Below are positions 1-10,927 of a stretch of DNA of 64,000 nt, one piece after another. The stretch is from Cryptomeria japonica (lineage: Eukaryota; Streptophyta; Pinopsida; Cupressales; Cupressaceae): contig NC_081412.1 in assembly GCF_030272615.1 (NCBI RefSeq), forward strand, positions 694,594,083-694,658,082, in the 5' to 3' direction. The notes beneath the pieces are model-generated. The model saw only the letters and a list, made by a program, of their open reading frames with translations, did not search any database and was not told where the DNA came from. The stretch's first letter is position 1, and every line of letters begins with the position of its first letter. The position numbers and the translations under genes are program-made.

Positions 1-1
1 T

Positions 2-664
2 TTGAATGTTGAAATTAATATGGCTAATGAATCTTCCTTAGGGAATAGTAATCCATCAGAGGTTGTCCCTGTTATTATGCCAGATGAGAATCTGGTTCAC
101 CAAGTACATGATATTTTTAACAATCATGCACATCAAAGGGATGAGGGTATTACTGATAGAGTTGTTTTTTCAATTGAGAATGATTTGGGGGGTATAAACT
201 CGACCCTTCCAATTTCTGCATTTGCTAATCCTTTTGCGGTTTTGGCTAGAATAGAGTTGGGTTTTGAAGACAATCCATTTATCCTGGCTTCTGCAAAGTC
301 ATGCAAGAGTTTACTAATTGTCCAAACAACTCTAGTTTTTTCACCATCGGTGGTTTCTCCTAGGAGAGGTAGGCCTCCAAATAATCTTAAGACTCAAATG
401 GAAATTGATGCTAGAATTCAAAAGACTTTGTCCCTTTCTCCTGCTGGTGGGCAAGGGAGGCATTTGGTCTCTCTTGGTAGGCCTAAGAAAACATGCCTAA
501 CTCCTATAAGCATAAAAAGAAAGAGGAGTAAAAGATTCGTGACTAGTCCACCTGTGACAAGATCAGGGGCTATGAAACGTAATTTGCAAGGTTGCTTTGG
601 GGAAAGAAAAAATTCTCTGATTATTGGGAAGAGGGGAGCTTCGGCCTCCCCTCGAGGACAATGA
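2..664 (+). pseudogene. LINE ORF1, C-terminal part
   Basis: The open frame runs in from the window edge and ends with TGA at 662-664. In plant L1 elements ORF1 encodes a nucleic-acid-binding protein that packages the RNA. The visible 220 residues lack the N-terminal domain and any CCHC knuckle. They carry two basic AT-hook-like cores, RRGRPP near residues 120-125 and LGRPKK near 158-163, followed by a Lys/Arg-rich stretch; these fit minor-groove or RNA binding. The stop overlaps the ATG of ORF2 as ATGA, so the two frames touch. No internal stop is seen in this part. Identity as ORF1 rests mainly on position and on the basic character. Confidence 0.7.
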
Positions 665-3600
665 GAATTATTTCTTGGAATGTTAGGGGCTTAAATGCCC
701 CTAACAAGAGACACTTAATTAAGTCCCAAATGGACTTAATTAAGTGTGATATTTTTATGTTACAAGAAACAAAGTTGTCAAAAGAGTCTGCTGATTTGGT
801 TTTTTCATCTTGGAGAAGGTGGAATTTTCTTTCTTCTTCGACTTGTGGTGCTTCAGGAGGTTTGGCACTGCTTTGGAATAATTATAAGATTGAGGTACAA
901 TTAGTGGCATCTACTACAAATTCGATGTTGGCTTTAGTTATAAGCAAGATTTCGAAGGTTAAATTATGGCTTTTTAACATTTATGCTTCGTCAAGAATTC
1001 AAGGGAAGAGTAAGTTATGGGGTGAATTAAAGAGGATTTCTTCTCCCTTAAAACATGGTTCCTTTATTATCTCTGGGGGTGATTTTAATGCTATCATTGA
1101 TTTAGATGAGAAAAAAGGAGGTGTTTTCCCTAATAAAAGGATTATGGATGACTTTGGGGATTTCATTTCTGATATGAGCCTTTTTTATTGTAAGTCTCAG
1201 AATGGGGTTTTCACATGGACAAACATGAGAAGGGATTTTTCTCTGATTGCTAAGAGATTAGATTGGTTTTTGTTATCTAAGAATTGGATTGATTCAGATT
1301 TTGAATTCTTTTCCTCTATTCTACCGGTCTCAGGTTCTGATCATTTTCCAATTTCCCTTTTAGTTATTGAGGATAGGGCTTCTTTTAAGTCTCCATTTAA
1401 ATTTGAGCCCATGTGATTTAGGGATTCTTCCTTTTTACCTCTGCTTATGAAATGGTGGAATTCTGCTCCTTTTTGTTCTAGGCCCTGTATGTTTTAGATT
1501 GCTAAGAAGTTAAGTTATTTAAAATCGGATATTAGGGAATGGAATATCTCGCATTTTAAGAAAATATTTTAGGAGAAACAAAGGATTCAAGATACGATTG
1601 AGTCTTTTAATACTCATGTGCTTCAACATGGTATGGTGCCACAAGTTTTTGATGAATTGAAGTCACTAAAATTACAGCTTGAGGAGGTGTTAGCTATAGA
1701 GGAAATCTATTGGAGACATAAATCTAGAGAGTTATGGCTATCAGATGGTGATAGGAACACAAAATATTTTCATTCTTCAACTAAGATTAAAAGATGTAAG
1801 AATAGGATATCTTGTATTCAGTGTTAGAATGGGAATTTATTGACAGAGCCAAAGGACATTGCTTCAGAGGCAGTTAGGTTTTTTAAGTCATTATTATCTT
1901 TGGAAAATGGAAATCTCAGCAATGATATTATATCTAATATTCCTCCTTTAGTATCTTTGGAAGACAATAAGATGTTGATGTCTCCCTTTTCCTTAGAAGA
2001 AGTTAAGAGTGTTGTCTTTGCCATGAATCCAAATAAAGCCTCAGGACCAGATGGTTTTACTCCTTTATTTTTTCAGAAATGTTGGGATTTTGTGGGAAAT
2101 AATGTTTTATTGGCTCTCGAGGAATCTAGGAGAAATAGGTCTCTTTTAAAAGAACTTAATACTACAATGATTGCAATTATTCCTAAAAAAGAGGATACTA
2201 AGACTTTTGATGACTTCCACCCCATTGCTTTATGTAACACTTTGTATAAGATATTTACGAAGGCAATTTCCCTTAGGTTGGCAAAAATTCTACCTAGGAT
2301 CATTTCATTGGAGCAAGGTGGTTTTGTTCCCGGAAGGGAGACGACAAAGGGTGCAATTGTAGAACATGAGGTGCTGCATTCTATTTCCATCCAAAGAACC
2401 CTGGCCATGATACTTAAACTAGACATGATGAAGGCTTATGATAGAGTAGAGTGGGGGGCTTTATGTGTTGTTCTTGAGAAGTTAGGTTTTTCCAAGGCCT
2501 AGGTCAAATGGATTCGTGCATGTATTTCTTCTGCAAGATTCTCGGTTTTAATTAATGGTTCTCCTTGTGGTTTTTTCACTTCGTCTAGGGGTTTGAGACA
2601 GGGAGATCCCCTTTCTCCCTTTTTGTTTATTCTCCTAGCTGAAACCTTTAGTTGGGCTATTAGGGCTGCTAAAGTGGGGGGGCTTTGGAAAGGTATAAGG
2701 ATTCAAAATATTCCTTAAAGTATTTCTCATTATCTCTTTGTAGATGATACTCTATTATTTGGACATGCTTCGTTAGTTGAGGCAAAAGTGATTAAAGTGA
2801 TTCATTTTCTGGTCAGAAAGTGAATGGTGATAAATCAAAGATTTTTTTCCTTAATACATCACAACTGGTTCAACATAGTTTGCAATCATTTTGGGAATTT
2901 GAGACTAGAAATCTTCCATGTACTTACCTTGGGATTCCTTTCTTTGTTAAACAGGATAAGATTAGTTTTTGGGATAAGATTATTTCGGTCATTTCTAAAA
3001 GAATTCTCTCATGGAATCATAGATGGTTAACTTTGGCGAGTAAAATTGTTCTCATCAAGTCTGTTTTGAATGTTGTTCCCATACATCTCATGTCTGTTTT
3101 GAAGTCTCCAAAAGTAGCCATTGTTAGTTTACAGGACACTCTTAGATATTTTCTTTGGAACAATAATAAATATGGCAAGAAGAAACTCCCTTTAGTTGCA
3201 TGGGATAAGGTATGTTTGCCTAAGGAACTTGGGGGAATAGGAATTCGGAGTCTAGAGAATCAGAATTTAGCCTTAGGTGCTAAGTTGGTTTGGAAATTAT
3301 ATGACAAGCCTAGCTCCTTATGGGCACAAATTATTTTTGCCAAATATTTAAATAATGGACCGAGAGAGTGCATTTTTAAAGTCTCAAATTTTCCTTTAGG
3401 TTTTGCTATTTGGAATTTCCTTTGTAAATGTAGACTAGTAATTTTGCCTCATCTCTCATGGATTGTTCATAATGGTAGAAAGGTCAGATTCTGGGATGAA
3501 GTATGGAATGGACACACACCTTTTGTGAATATTAGGGATTGGTCTCCTCTTATCACTGTTCTTTCCTCCCTTTGGGGTGTTTTTGTAGAAGATTATTTTG

Positions 3601-4892
3601 AAATTGTGACTAGTGGACCCCTTAAGCTAGCTAGATGGAAGTCGATTGATTTATTAGATGTTGATCAAAGCATGAAATTAGATTTTGAAAAGATTTTGGG
3701 GGATATAATTGTATTTCTTTCTGATTCTGAGGATGAACTTATTTGGACAAAGAATATTTCTGGTAAGTACACTGTTAAAGATGGTTACAACTCTCTTATG
3801 GTTGCTAAAGATTTATCTTCTTGGCCTTATAAGTTGTTTTAGCATTTGGCTTGTCTTCCCAAAGCTAGAGCCTCTTCTTGGTTGGCAGTTCAGGATAGAG
3901 TCCTTACAGGTATGAGACTAGATAGGCTTGGTATTACTGTTGTTTTGCCTTGTGTCCTTTGTAACAAAAATTTGGAATCTTCTTCACACTTATTCCTACA
4001 TTGTGATTATGCTTATGAATGTTGGCAGTGGTTGTTTGAGAAGTTAAATATATCCTTTGTTATTGGTAAGGATCTCATTTCCCATTTTAGATCTTATCCC
4101 TTTATGTTTGCCTCATCTTTTTATGCATGCCTTTGGATCATATCTCCATCTATTGTGATTTGGAATGTTTGGCTAGAGAGAAACAACATGATATTTAAAA
4201 AAACAAGGTCTCATGTGTTTGAGGTTCTATTAAAAATTGAGTCTTCAATATCTGAGGTTGCTTTGTCATTTATTTATAAGAATTTGGAAAATCTTACTTC
4301 TTTTTCGCACTGGGATAGTAGAGTTACTAGAGTTTGGAAGCTGCTGTCAGTTTTACCCTCTCATGGTTCAATTTTAAAAAAGAATCATGCAATAGGTAAG
4401 AGATGATCTGCTAGATGGAAACCTCCTCCATAGGGGCACTTTAAACTAAATTTTGATGGGGCCTCTCGTGGTAACCCTAGGTCGGCTGGGGTAGGCATGG
4501 TAATTTATGATCACAATGCAAATTTTATTCAAGCTAAGTGTCATGCTATTGGTTTTAAAACTAACAATTATGCAGAATTTCATGTTTTTTCTTTTGGATT
4601 GGATATGGCAATCTCTTTGGGAATTAAGGACTTAATAATTGAAGGTGATTCTATGGTGATTACTCAATGTGTTATGAAAAAGAAATCGAATTGTTGGAAT
4701 TTGCAGTATATACTTGATCCCATTTTACAAAAATTAGAATTGTTTGAATCTTTCTTGGTATCCCATTGTTACAGATAAGTTAATAAGATTGTAGATTATT
4801 TGGAAAATTTAGCCATTGATAGCAATGCTAATCAGTGAGAGGTGGGTTTTGAGGAAATTCCTTCTAGGGTATGGGAAGGTTTGCAACAATAG
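661..4892 (+). pseudogene. LINE ORF2: endonuclease, reverse transcriptase, zinc-binding domain, RNase H
   Basis: ORF2 nicks target DNA and reverse-transcribes the element RNA. I start it at the ATG at 661, because the endonuclease begins there with the family motif WNVRGLN (Asn7), then QETK (Glu36), GGDFNAI and SDHFPI. The reverse transcriptase spans about 1990-2790, with NKASGPDGF near 2030, RQGDPLSPF near 2600 and FVDD at 2737-2748. A zf-RVT domain (C..C, H..C) follows at about 3846-4060. RNase H runs from 4450 to 4815 with DGASRGNP, an Asp in EGDS, and an in-frame stop just before VNK. The frame is constant from 661 to about 2770 and shifts once between 2770 and 2820. In-frame stops include 1414, the TAG in the sequence after FSKA near 2500, one near 2716, 3840, 4404 and 4434. 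Many replace Trp. Confidence 0.9.
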
Positions 4893-5388
4893 TCATATGA
4901 TTTTCTTGAGTAACGTCGATGTAAAATTTTATGATGATAATTATTCACGCTTTCCCCTTTCATTTCAATTATTCATGTTCATTGTCTAGAGAAGAGTTTG
5001 AGGTCATGGTATTTGATATAATAGTGTTTTTCCAAAGGTTTTTTGATACTTTCTTTTTTGGCAGGAAGGTTTTTGGCTCATGGGATTTGGCACAGGGCTT
5101 TGGAAAATTTTGTCTTCTTCCATTGATAGCAGCTATGGAGTCTACATTTGAAAATTATCTAATCGGTGTTTTTGGCAAATTGTCATATGGGCTCTATGCA
5201 AAACTGATATTATATGTGTTGTGCCCGCATTTTGTATGTGGTTTTGGGCGGAGTGTATAAATTGATCTGTTAGATACTATAGGTTTATTTTATGAGTTGT
5301 GACCAAAGGTTTTCTTCCCAGGGTTCTTTCCTCTGGTATGCTCTTTGAATCTTGTGTAAAAAATAAAAAATATTAATAAAAAAAGTTT

Positions 5389-5426
5389 AGTGGAATAATC
5401 CACTTTTATTGAAAAAAAAAAAAAAA
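5389..5426 (+). other. LINE 3' hairpin and poly(A) tail
   Basis: AGTGGA (5389-5394) and TCCACT (5399-5404) form a perfect 6-bp stem with loop ATAA, followed by TTTATTG and a 15-A tail at 5412-5426. A stem-loop next to the tail fits 3'-end recognition by the reverse transcriptase, described for some plant LINEs and their SINE partners; that role is inferred here. Confidence 0.7.
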
Positions 5427-7076
5427 TCATAAGGGAAAAGAACTATTACATTGGGAAACACCCGCAGTACCCTGATCATGGCTAGCAGCATCATGAGGAC
5501 ACAAAAAAATTTGTAAAAACAACACATATTATAGTTCATTATATAAAAGAGTACAAAATATAAAACCATCAATGAACTTATGTTATAATTAAAGATCTCA
5601 TGGCAGCTTACTTGCAAGTTTCGTGCTCTCTCAGTCAATATTTTAACCCTTTCTCTTATCTCATCTGTTTGAGGCACTATGAATAAGAACTAAAGGATTT
5701 CTTCATTGCATTTTTTTGGGGTCTTCCTTATCATATCCAGAGGGTTTGTGGAATATTAAAAACGTTATTGAAATTAACCCAATAAACTTACGAAAAAAAT
5801 ATATAATAAAATGTGCAAAGGCGTCCAGGCATAAAGATATCTTATGAGCTCAAAGTACATTTTTTTTTCTTATTTGGAATTTTCATACATGATTTGTAAG
5901 GTCATAAAGTCCATTGATATCAAAAACAACTCAATTGTAAGGCTTGAAGAGCCATTTTATACCAAGAGACCTAGTAGGTCTTGATAAAGTCAACTAAGGT
6001 CAAAATCTCCATATAAGGATTAAAAATGTTGTAATTGATTATATTGAGTCCATTTTTGTCATTTTGGAAACATCCAAGAAGGATATGGTCAAAGTTGGCA
6101 AAGTTGTGTCAAAAATGCAAAAGTTGCAACATTGCCAAAAAGTGCAAAAGAGATGTAAAATGTCATCCATCAGTCATGAGTTGGTTGGAGCAGTTAGAAG
6201 GACTATAAATTAGTTTGTAATGGTTTATAAAACCATGTTTGGTCGATGTCAAGAGTGGAGGAGCAGTTTGGAAGGCATTTGACAAAGTTTACCCATCAAC
6301 CTCTCAATTGTCATAAAGGTTTAAAGGGTTTGTGACTATCATAGAGCCAAGAAGGCTCATAAATGTTGTATTTTGAATTTGAAAGTATTTTAAAATGATG
6401 GTATAATGAAATATATTTCCAATGAATCCTTTCTTATGTATTTTCATGTAGTAATTGAAGAGATATAGTAGTTTTTCTAAAAACTGTTAAGGCCCTTTGT
6501 TTTAACATAGTTAATGGGAGGTCCTAGTAACACTGATATATTAATGGACAGGTAATTAACATGAATCAGTAAGTTTTTGGAATTTTACTATTGAATGCAA
6601 TAACCACTCATTCTAAGGAAGTGATAATATGCTTTATTGGATATATTGCAGTTCATCTCATTAAGGGTTTGTTTTAAATAAAGAGTTTTGTAGTCCTTTA
6701 TACTGTGATTAATTGGTTTCTTCATGATCAGAATTGAAAGATTGATGTAATGAAGATTTAATACTTACCATTGAGTGTGGATTGCATTGTAGTATGAAAC
6801 CCTTGAAGGATCAAAGACAATAGGATTTAGTTCCAACTGTGTTTTCTTTATGAAACATTGTGATCAAAATCAGAATGTGATCAGATAATGAAAGTAAGAA
6901 ATTGACAGTCCTAATTGGAGACAATAATATGAAACAATGAGTTAAATTTGTTGGTTAGAAGTTCTTGAAGATGCATCACGACTTGTGCTTTGGTCCATAG
7001 CCTTCCCCGTACAATCAATATCCCGCTGTGACAAAAATTAAATATAAAAAAATATTAGTAAAATGAGATCAATAGA
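5427..7076. other. No gene seen; possible decayed LTR
   Basis: AT-rich DNA with no coding homology that I can recognise on either strand. Two TATA-like words (ACTATAAAT at 6202-6210 and GTTTATAAAAC near 6223-6233) sit in a stretch that reads like the promoter half of an LTR, but I found no matching repeat, primer site or clear ends. Confidence 0.35.
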
Positions 7077-7877
7077 CTAATGAAAAAAAACATAATAATA
7101 AAATGGTATATTTAAGTCATTAATTGGAGGTTGGGTAAAATGGTATATAGTATGTACCACCCCCATAGTAAATATGTTTGTATCTATGTGATTCAAATTG
7201 TAATCAGTTAGCAACTCTTCACTTGCAGTTATTGATTTTATTGCACATACGAATATGCAATTGGGTTGCTTATTTGTTGACCTAGGTCGTGTACTATTTA
7301 TAAACGCTGCAATATTGCCTAATGCTTTTGTACTTTTGTCAATGTACATAGCCACTCCTTTATTTTTATTTTTATCTTTTAGATGTATATAATTTGTTGA
7401 CAATGCATACCTACACATACTTCATGTATATCGAACCAGCTACCTACAATATTTGTAACTGTAGCAAGGCCGGACATACTCCATCAATTCAATAACTCTA
7501 TCGTAACATACCTTTATATCATCCATGCAAAATAGTCCCAAACCATGTAATGATGATGGTGCTATGCAATATATCCTCTCATTGACACAAAAATCAGTGT
7601 TTATTGGATGAGGTTCCTTGGGTATCCATTGTTTTCATAGATGTTTGTACCTCAAGGGAACCTTGATGTTGCCTATGCTCTCATCATCATAAGAACACGA
7701 CCCCCCTTCAACAAGAAAAAATTCCATACGTTTATAGAATTTTCTTCTAATCTTTTCACCTCTAGTTGATCGCCCTCTTTTAGACCTACTAAATGTCTCA
7801 CTTTCCTCTTCTCTTATTGAATTTCCCTCACTTGAGGAAGACAAATCTAATAAATACCTATTTGGTGGTACCTTCAC
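7077..7877 (-). pseudogene. SET-domain protein pseudogene, intronless
   Basis: SET domains transfer methyl groups to lysines, mostly of histones. Reading the minus strand from 7877, one frame holds an acidic/Ser-rich N-terminal part, then a SET start (SSLHGLGLF, minus strand near 7525-7551), a middle part with ELMEYV, and the SET core: GNIAAFINST, a Gln-Pro-Asn-Cys, and ELLTDYNLNHID near the end. All parts share one frame over 801 bp with no intron; it is broken only by in-frame stops (near 7635, 7430 and 7412). In the family, the NHS..PN and ELTYDY-like motifs bind cofactor and substrate; both are recognisable but variant. The single exon suggests a retrocopy or a gene carried by a transposon. 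It lies between two LINE remnants. Family-level identity is fairly sure; substrate is unknown. Confidence 0.7.
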
Positions 7878-8094
7878 TCCATCGAATGAGAGAGATAGTA
7901 ATCAAAAGTTCCTTGAGGTTTTTTAATGGTCCATCAAGACATGGGTGAGCATAACTATAAGGTGACAAAGAGAATCTACAAGAGATTATGGACTTAGTAG
8001 AGGTTTCCCAGAAGATGGACATAGTTTTCCACACCCTTCAACTTGGCCGGTTATGTTTTATGGACTTTGATTTGATTTCAAAAGGCACTGATAA
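7878..8094. other. No gene seen
   Basis: Short stretch upstream of the SET pseudogene. The SET frame continues upstream for a few codons (LSFDGVK) and meets a stop near 7905. No promoter or other motif can be supported. Confidence 0.4.
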
Positions 8095-9405
8095 AGCTAA
8101 GACATATGTCACTTATGTTGACTTGTGATAAGAGAATCTTCTGTGGGGGGGTCATAAGTCACATTCAAAGCGAACAAGGAATGTAGAGGCAGATATTTTA
8201 TCTAAATGGGCACTCACATTCAAAAAAAGAAGGTGAAGTCATATTTGAAGATCTAATTAGATAATATTTTAGGGTGGTGGTTATTATGAGTTTTTTAGAT
8301 CATAAATGCAAAATGTACTCTTTGGTACTCCTATAGAGTCAAAAAGATGGTGGGGGAGCGATAAGGTGATCACAGACATTAATTGGGAATGATATTATTA
8401 ATGACACCAGATTTAAAAGGTGTAGTGGGTTTAAATGCGAGTAACCTCAAATTTCATCTTGCATTTAGCGTATGAAGCAAGTTAGAAGTGAAGGGGATTT
8501 GGTTAATGTTGAGCTAAAGGTGATATGTCTTCCCGAGAAAGATGGAGGCAAATTTCACATTGAAGACAAAGAAGCAGATTTGGGCTTTTCAAGGTGAGTT
8601 GACATTCAAATGGCTCAAAGGTCTTTTTAACTTTTGGGGTGATTCTCCCATACTATGTTTTTTTTGATATTGGGGAAGGTGTTTATAAAATGAAACACAT
8701 ATATCAAACTAGAATGGATATATAATCACTCATTCTAGCTTGGGGATTGGAAGTGGAGGAAAGCATTGTAGTAGTTCGTAGGGTGGTGGAATTTCTTGTT
8801 CCAACACAATTTCGTGAAGGGTTAGAAACTTTCTTGGAAAGGGCAGTATTAGGTGAGGGTTTGATATAGTCGAGGGAGAAGAAAATGAAGATGAAGGGGT
8901 GAAATAAAAAATCATACGCTTCCTTTGATGGGCATTGGTTATGTGTGCCTACCATCACAAGGTGGAGGCAAAGAATGGATGGGAGGCAATGAAGTTGTTG
9001 ATTTAGATCAAAGAACTGGATGTAGTCATTGCAATAGTTAGGGAGGAGGTGAAGGGAGCCAGAAGAACTCTACAACTAAGGAGGTTGAGAGTGGGGGTGG
9101 TGTCGAGGTTGGGAGTGGGAATGAGACCGGTCAGGCATTGAAGGTGGCTTTTGAAATGTTGCAGCGATGGTGACAAACAGGGTGGGGTGTGGTGTGGTTT
9201 TTATGTTTTTTGGCTAAATTTTTTCTATGTAATTATGGATAACGTCTGATAGTAAATCTGGGGTCTTTTGTGTAAAGATTTTGTATTCGCTGTATATTGC
9301 CAATTTTGGAGAATGACATTTTTTTGGATAGGAGAATAGATAGTCAACATCATGATGTAACTACTTTTTATATTTAATAAAATATATATTGATGCTTTGC
9401 AAAAA
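8095..9405 (+). mobile_element. Worn LINE fragment, RNase H end and 3' tail
   Basis: At 8162-8215 the plus strand reads a typical end of a LINE RNase H (basic residues, then RNVEADILSKWA), preceded in frame by LLWGGHK. What follows is noncoding and closes with an AATAAA-rich stretch and TTTGCAAAAA at about 9374-9405, a common look for plant LINE 3' ends. Open frames on the minus strand at 8704-8958 are not convincing genes. The 5' part is missing or too decayed to read. The whole 1.3 kb may be one element or two. Confidence 0.45.
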
Positions 9406-9408
9406 GGA

Positions 9409-10914
9409 TGTTAGAATATGTTAGGATGACAAACACAAACACACAAGAAACAATCCAAGTGTTAGTGTTAGAAATCACAAATCAAAGACTATCCTAAGCA
9501 AACATATCAAGAGAGACACAAAACACAAAATAGAAAGCTTAACCAAACTAAGAAATGCAATAAAACATCTCCAAATACCCTCCACCATGTTTGTAGCTAC
9601 TCCTCCCTTGTTCCTCTCCTCTCCAAGTTCCAAATGAGTGTAGCTCTCAGTAGATTTTTGCACTATTCTGGATGTCTTATGGAGATTCAAGATTGAAATG
9701 ATTATGAGATGCCAATACAAGTGTAAAACAAACTAAATATGAGATGTTATTTATTTAACAAATGTTAATTTTAGCCAAAAGACAAATGTAGATTATGCTA
9801 AAATGCTCTCTAATATTAACTATAACTTAGATGCATACAAGATTTCAGGATTGTGGTTAGATGCTAGATGCTTGAGGCTTTGAAAATGAGGAATGTGAGC
9901 TCTATTTATAGCTAAAATGGGGTAATGGATGGTTGAGATTGAGTAATCTCAACAAGGGTCAGTATTGATAGGTTTATGATCCATGTGAGGGCTTTCAACC
10001 CAATCCCAGGATGACAAATGTCAACATGAGATGGGTTGAGGGGAGAGGGAGGAAGCATTAAATGCTTGACATAACTTGAAGGTTAACTTGGGAGGTAAGG
10101 TTAATGTTGAGTTGAATGAATAAAGTCATTATCCAATAAATAATGCCTTTATCTAATGGATAAACTCTTGTGCAAGAGTTAGTGAGGATAACCATGGTCA
10201 AAGCAATAAATGCTTGAAGAGACCCATGAATTAAATGAGGGTTGAGTTAGAGGTAAAGTCTCTAACCATGTGGGTGAGTTGAGTTAACCATAAATGGTTA
10301 TGTAAGAGCCATTAATGGTCATGTAAAAGCCATTAGTGGTTTGGAAGACTTTAGGGGTTAGCTTGTTGAACACATAAAGCATTAAATGCTTTTCAAAGAC
10401 TTTGGAGGCTTTGAGAAGTGACTTCAAGTTGCTTAGGAATGTGACAATAATTAGGGGATGGGATTAGGCTAATTAGGAGTGTTTAGAAGAACTTAGAAGG
10501 TGGTTAGAAGAGTCTAGAAGGGGATTTAGGATTGCAAGTGGGTTTGGTGGGTAAGGGAAAATAGTATTATAATTAAAATAAAATTAATTTATTTCAATTG
10601 TGGTTGCAACTTGCATTTGTAGGAGAATGCAAGTGGGGAGGGTAGTTTGGGGATTTAAATAAATTTTTTTGATTATTTATTTAAAAGAGGAAAGTGGTTA
10701 AATTAAATAAATATATTTTATTCATTTAATTGTTTTAGAGGTATGGTTTAGTGAATTAATTTAAATAAATTGGATAATTTATTTAGTTAATAGCATAAGA
10801 GTGTAAGGATGAATTAATTAAATATTAATTTAATTAACTGTTGGCTAGTGGATTTAATAATCAAATAAATAGTAAATATTCATTTAATTAAATGGACATA
10901 TTTATGTGACTACA
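9409..10914 (-). mobile_element. 3' LTR of a minus-strand LTR element
   Basis: The block opens with TGTTAGAATATG and closes with GTGACTACA, so on the minus strand it runs TGTAGTCAC...CTAACA, the usual TG...CA ends, over 1,506 bp. A consensus TATA box lies inside (9902-9911, minus strand), about 1,000 bp from the LTR start, and a purine tract sits directly upstream of that start (10915-10927). The plus-strand 10.1-10.4 kb part repeats words around AATGGTTATGTAAGAGCC. No second LTR is in the window, so I cannot name the family. Confidence 0.6.
9902..9911 (-). promoter_or_regulatory. TATA box in minus-strand LTR
   Basis: Minus strand reads CTATAAATAG, a consensus plant TATA box, about 490 bp before the LTR's downstream end. 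It would mark the U3/R border of the LTR. Confidence 0.6.
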
Positions 10915-10927
10915 TTTGCCCCTCTTT
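10915..10927 (-). promoter_or_regulatory. Polypurine tract
   Basis: Minus strand AAAGAGGGGCAAA directly abuts the LTR start TGTAGTCAC. Such tracts prime plus-strand DNA synthesis in LTR retrotransposons. This fixes the element's orientation. Confidence 0.6.

Larger units (their letters stand above)
1..5426 (+). mobile_element. L1-type LINE, 5' end outside window
   Basis: A non-LTR retrotransposon of the plant L1 clade. In order it shows the end of ORF1, ORF2 (AP endonuclease, reverse transcriptase, zinc-binding domain, RNase H), about 500 bp of 3' untranslated DNA (4893-5388), a small hairpin and a 15-A tail at 5412-5426. The 5' end lies outside the window, so the target-site duplication cannot be checked. 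ORF2 keeps nearly full length but has in-frame stops throughout and one frame change, so the copy is dead. A plant L1-type RNase H after the zinc-binding domain separates it from animal L1. Confidence 0.93.

Noticed and set aside
8704-8958. Minus-strand frames as a gene
   Set aside because: Two overlapping frames of equal length, low-complexity sequence and no conserved motif.
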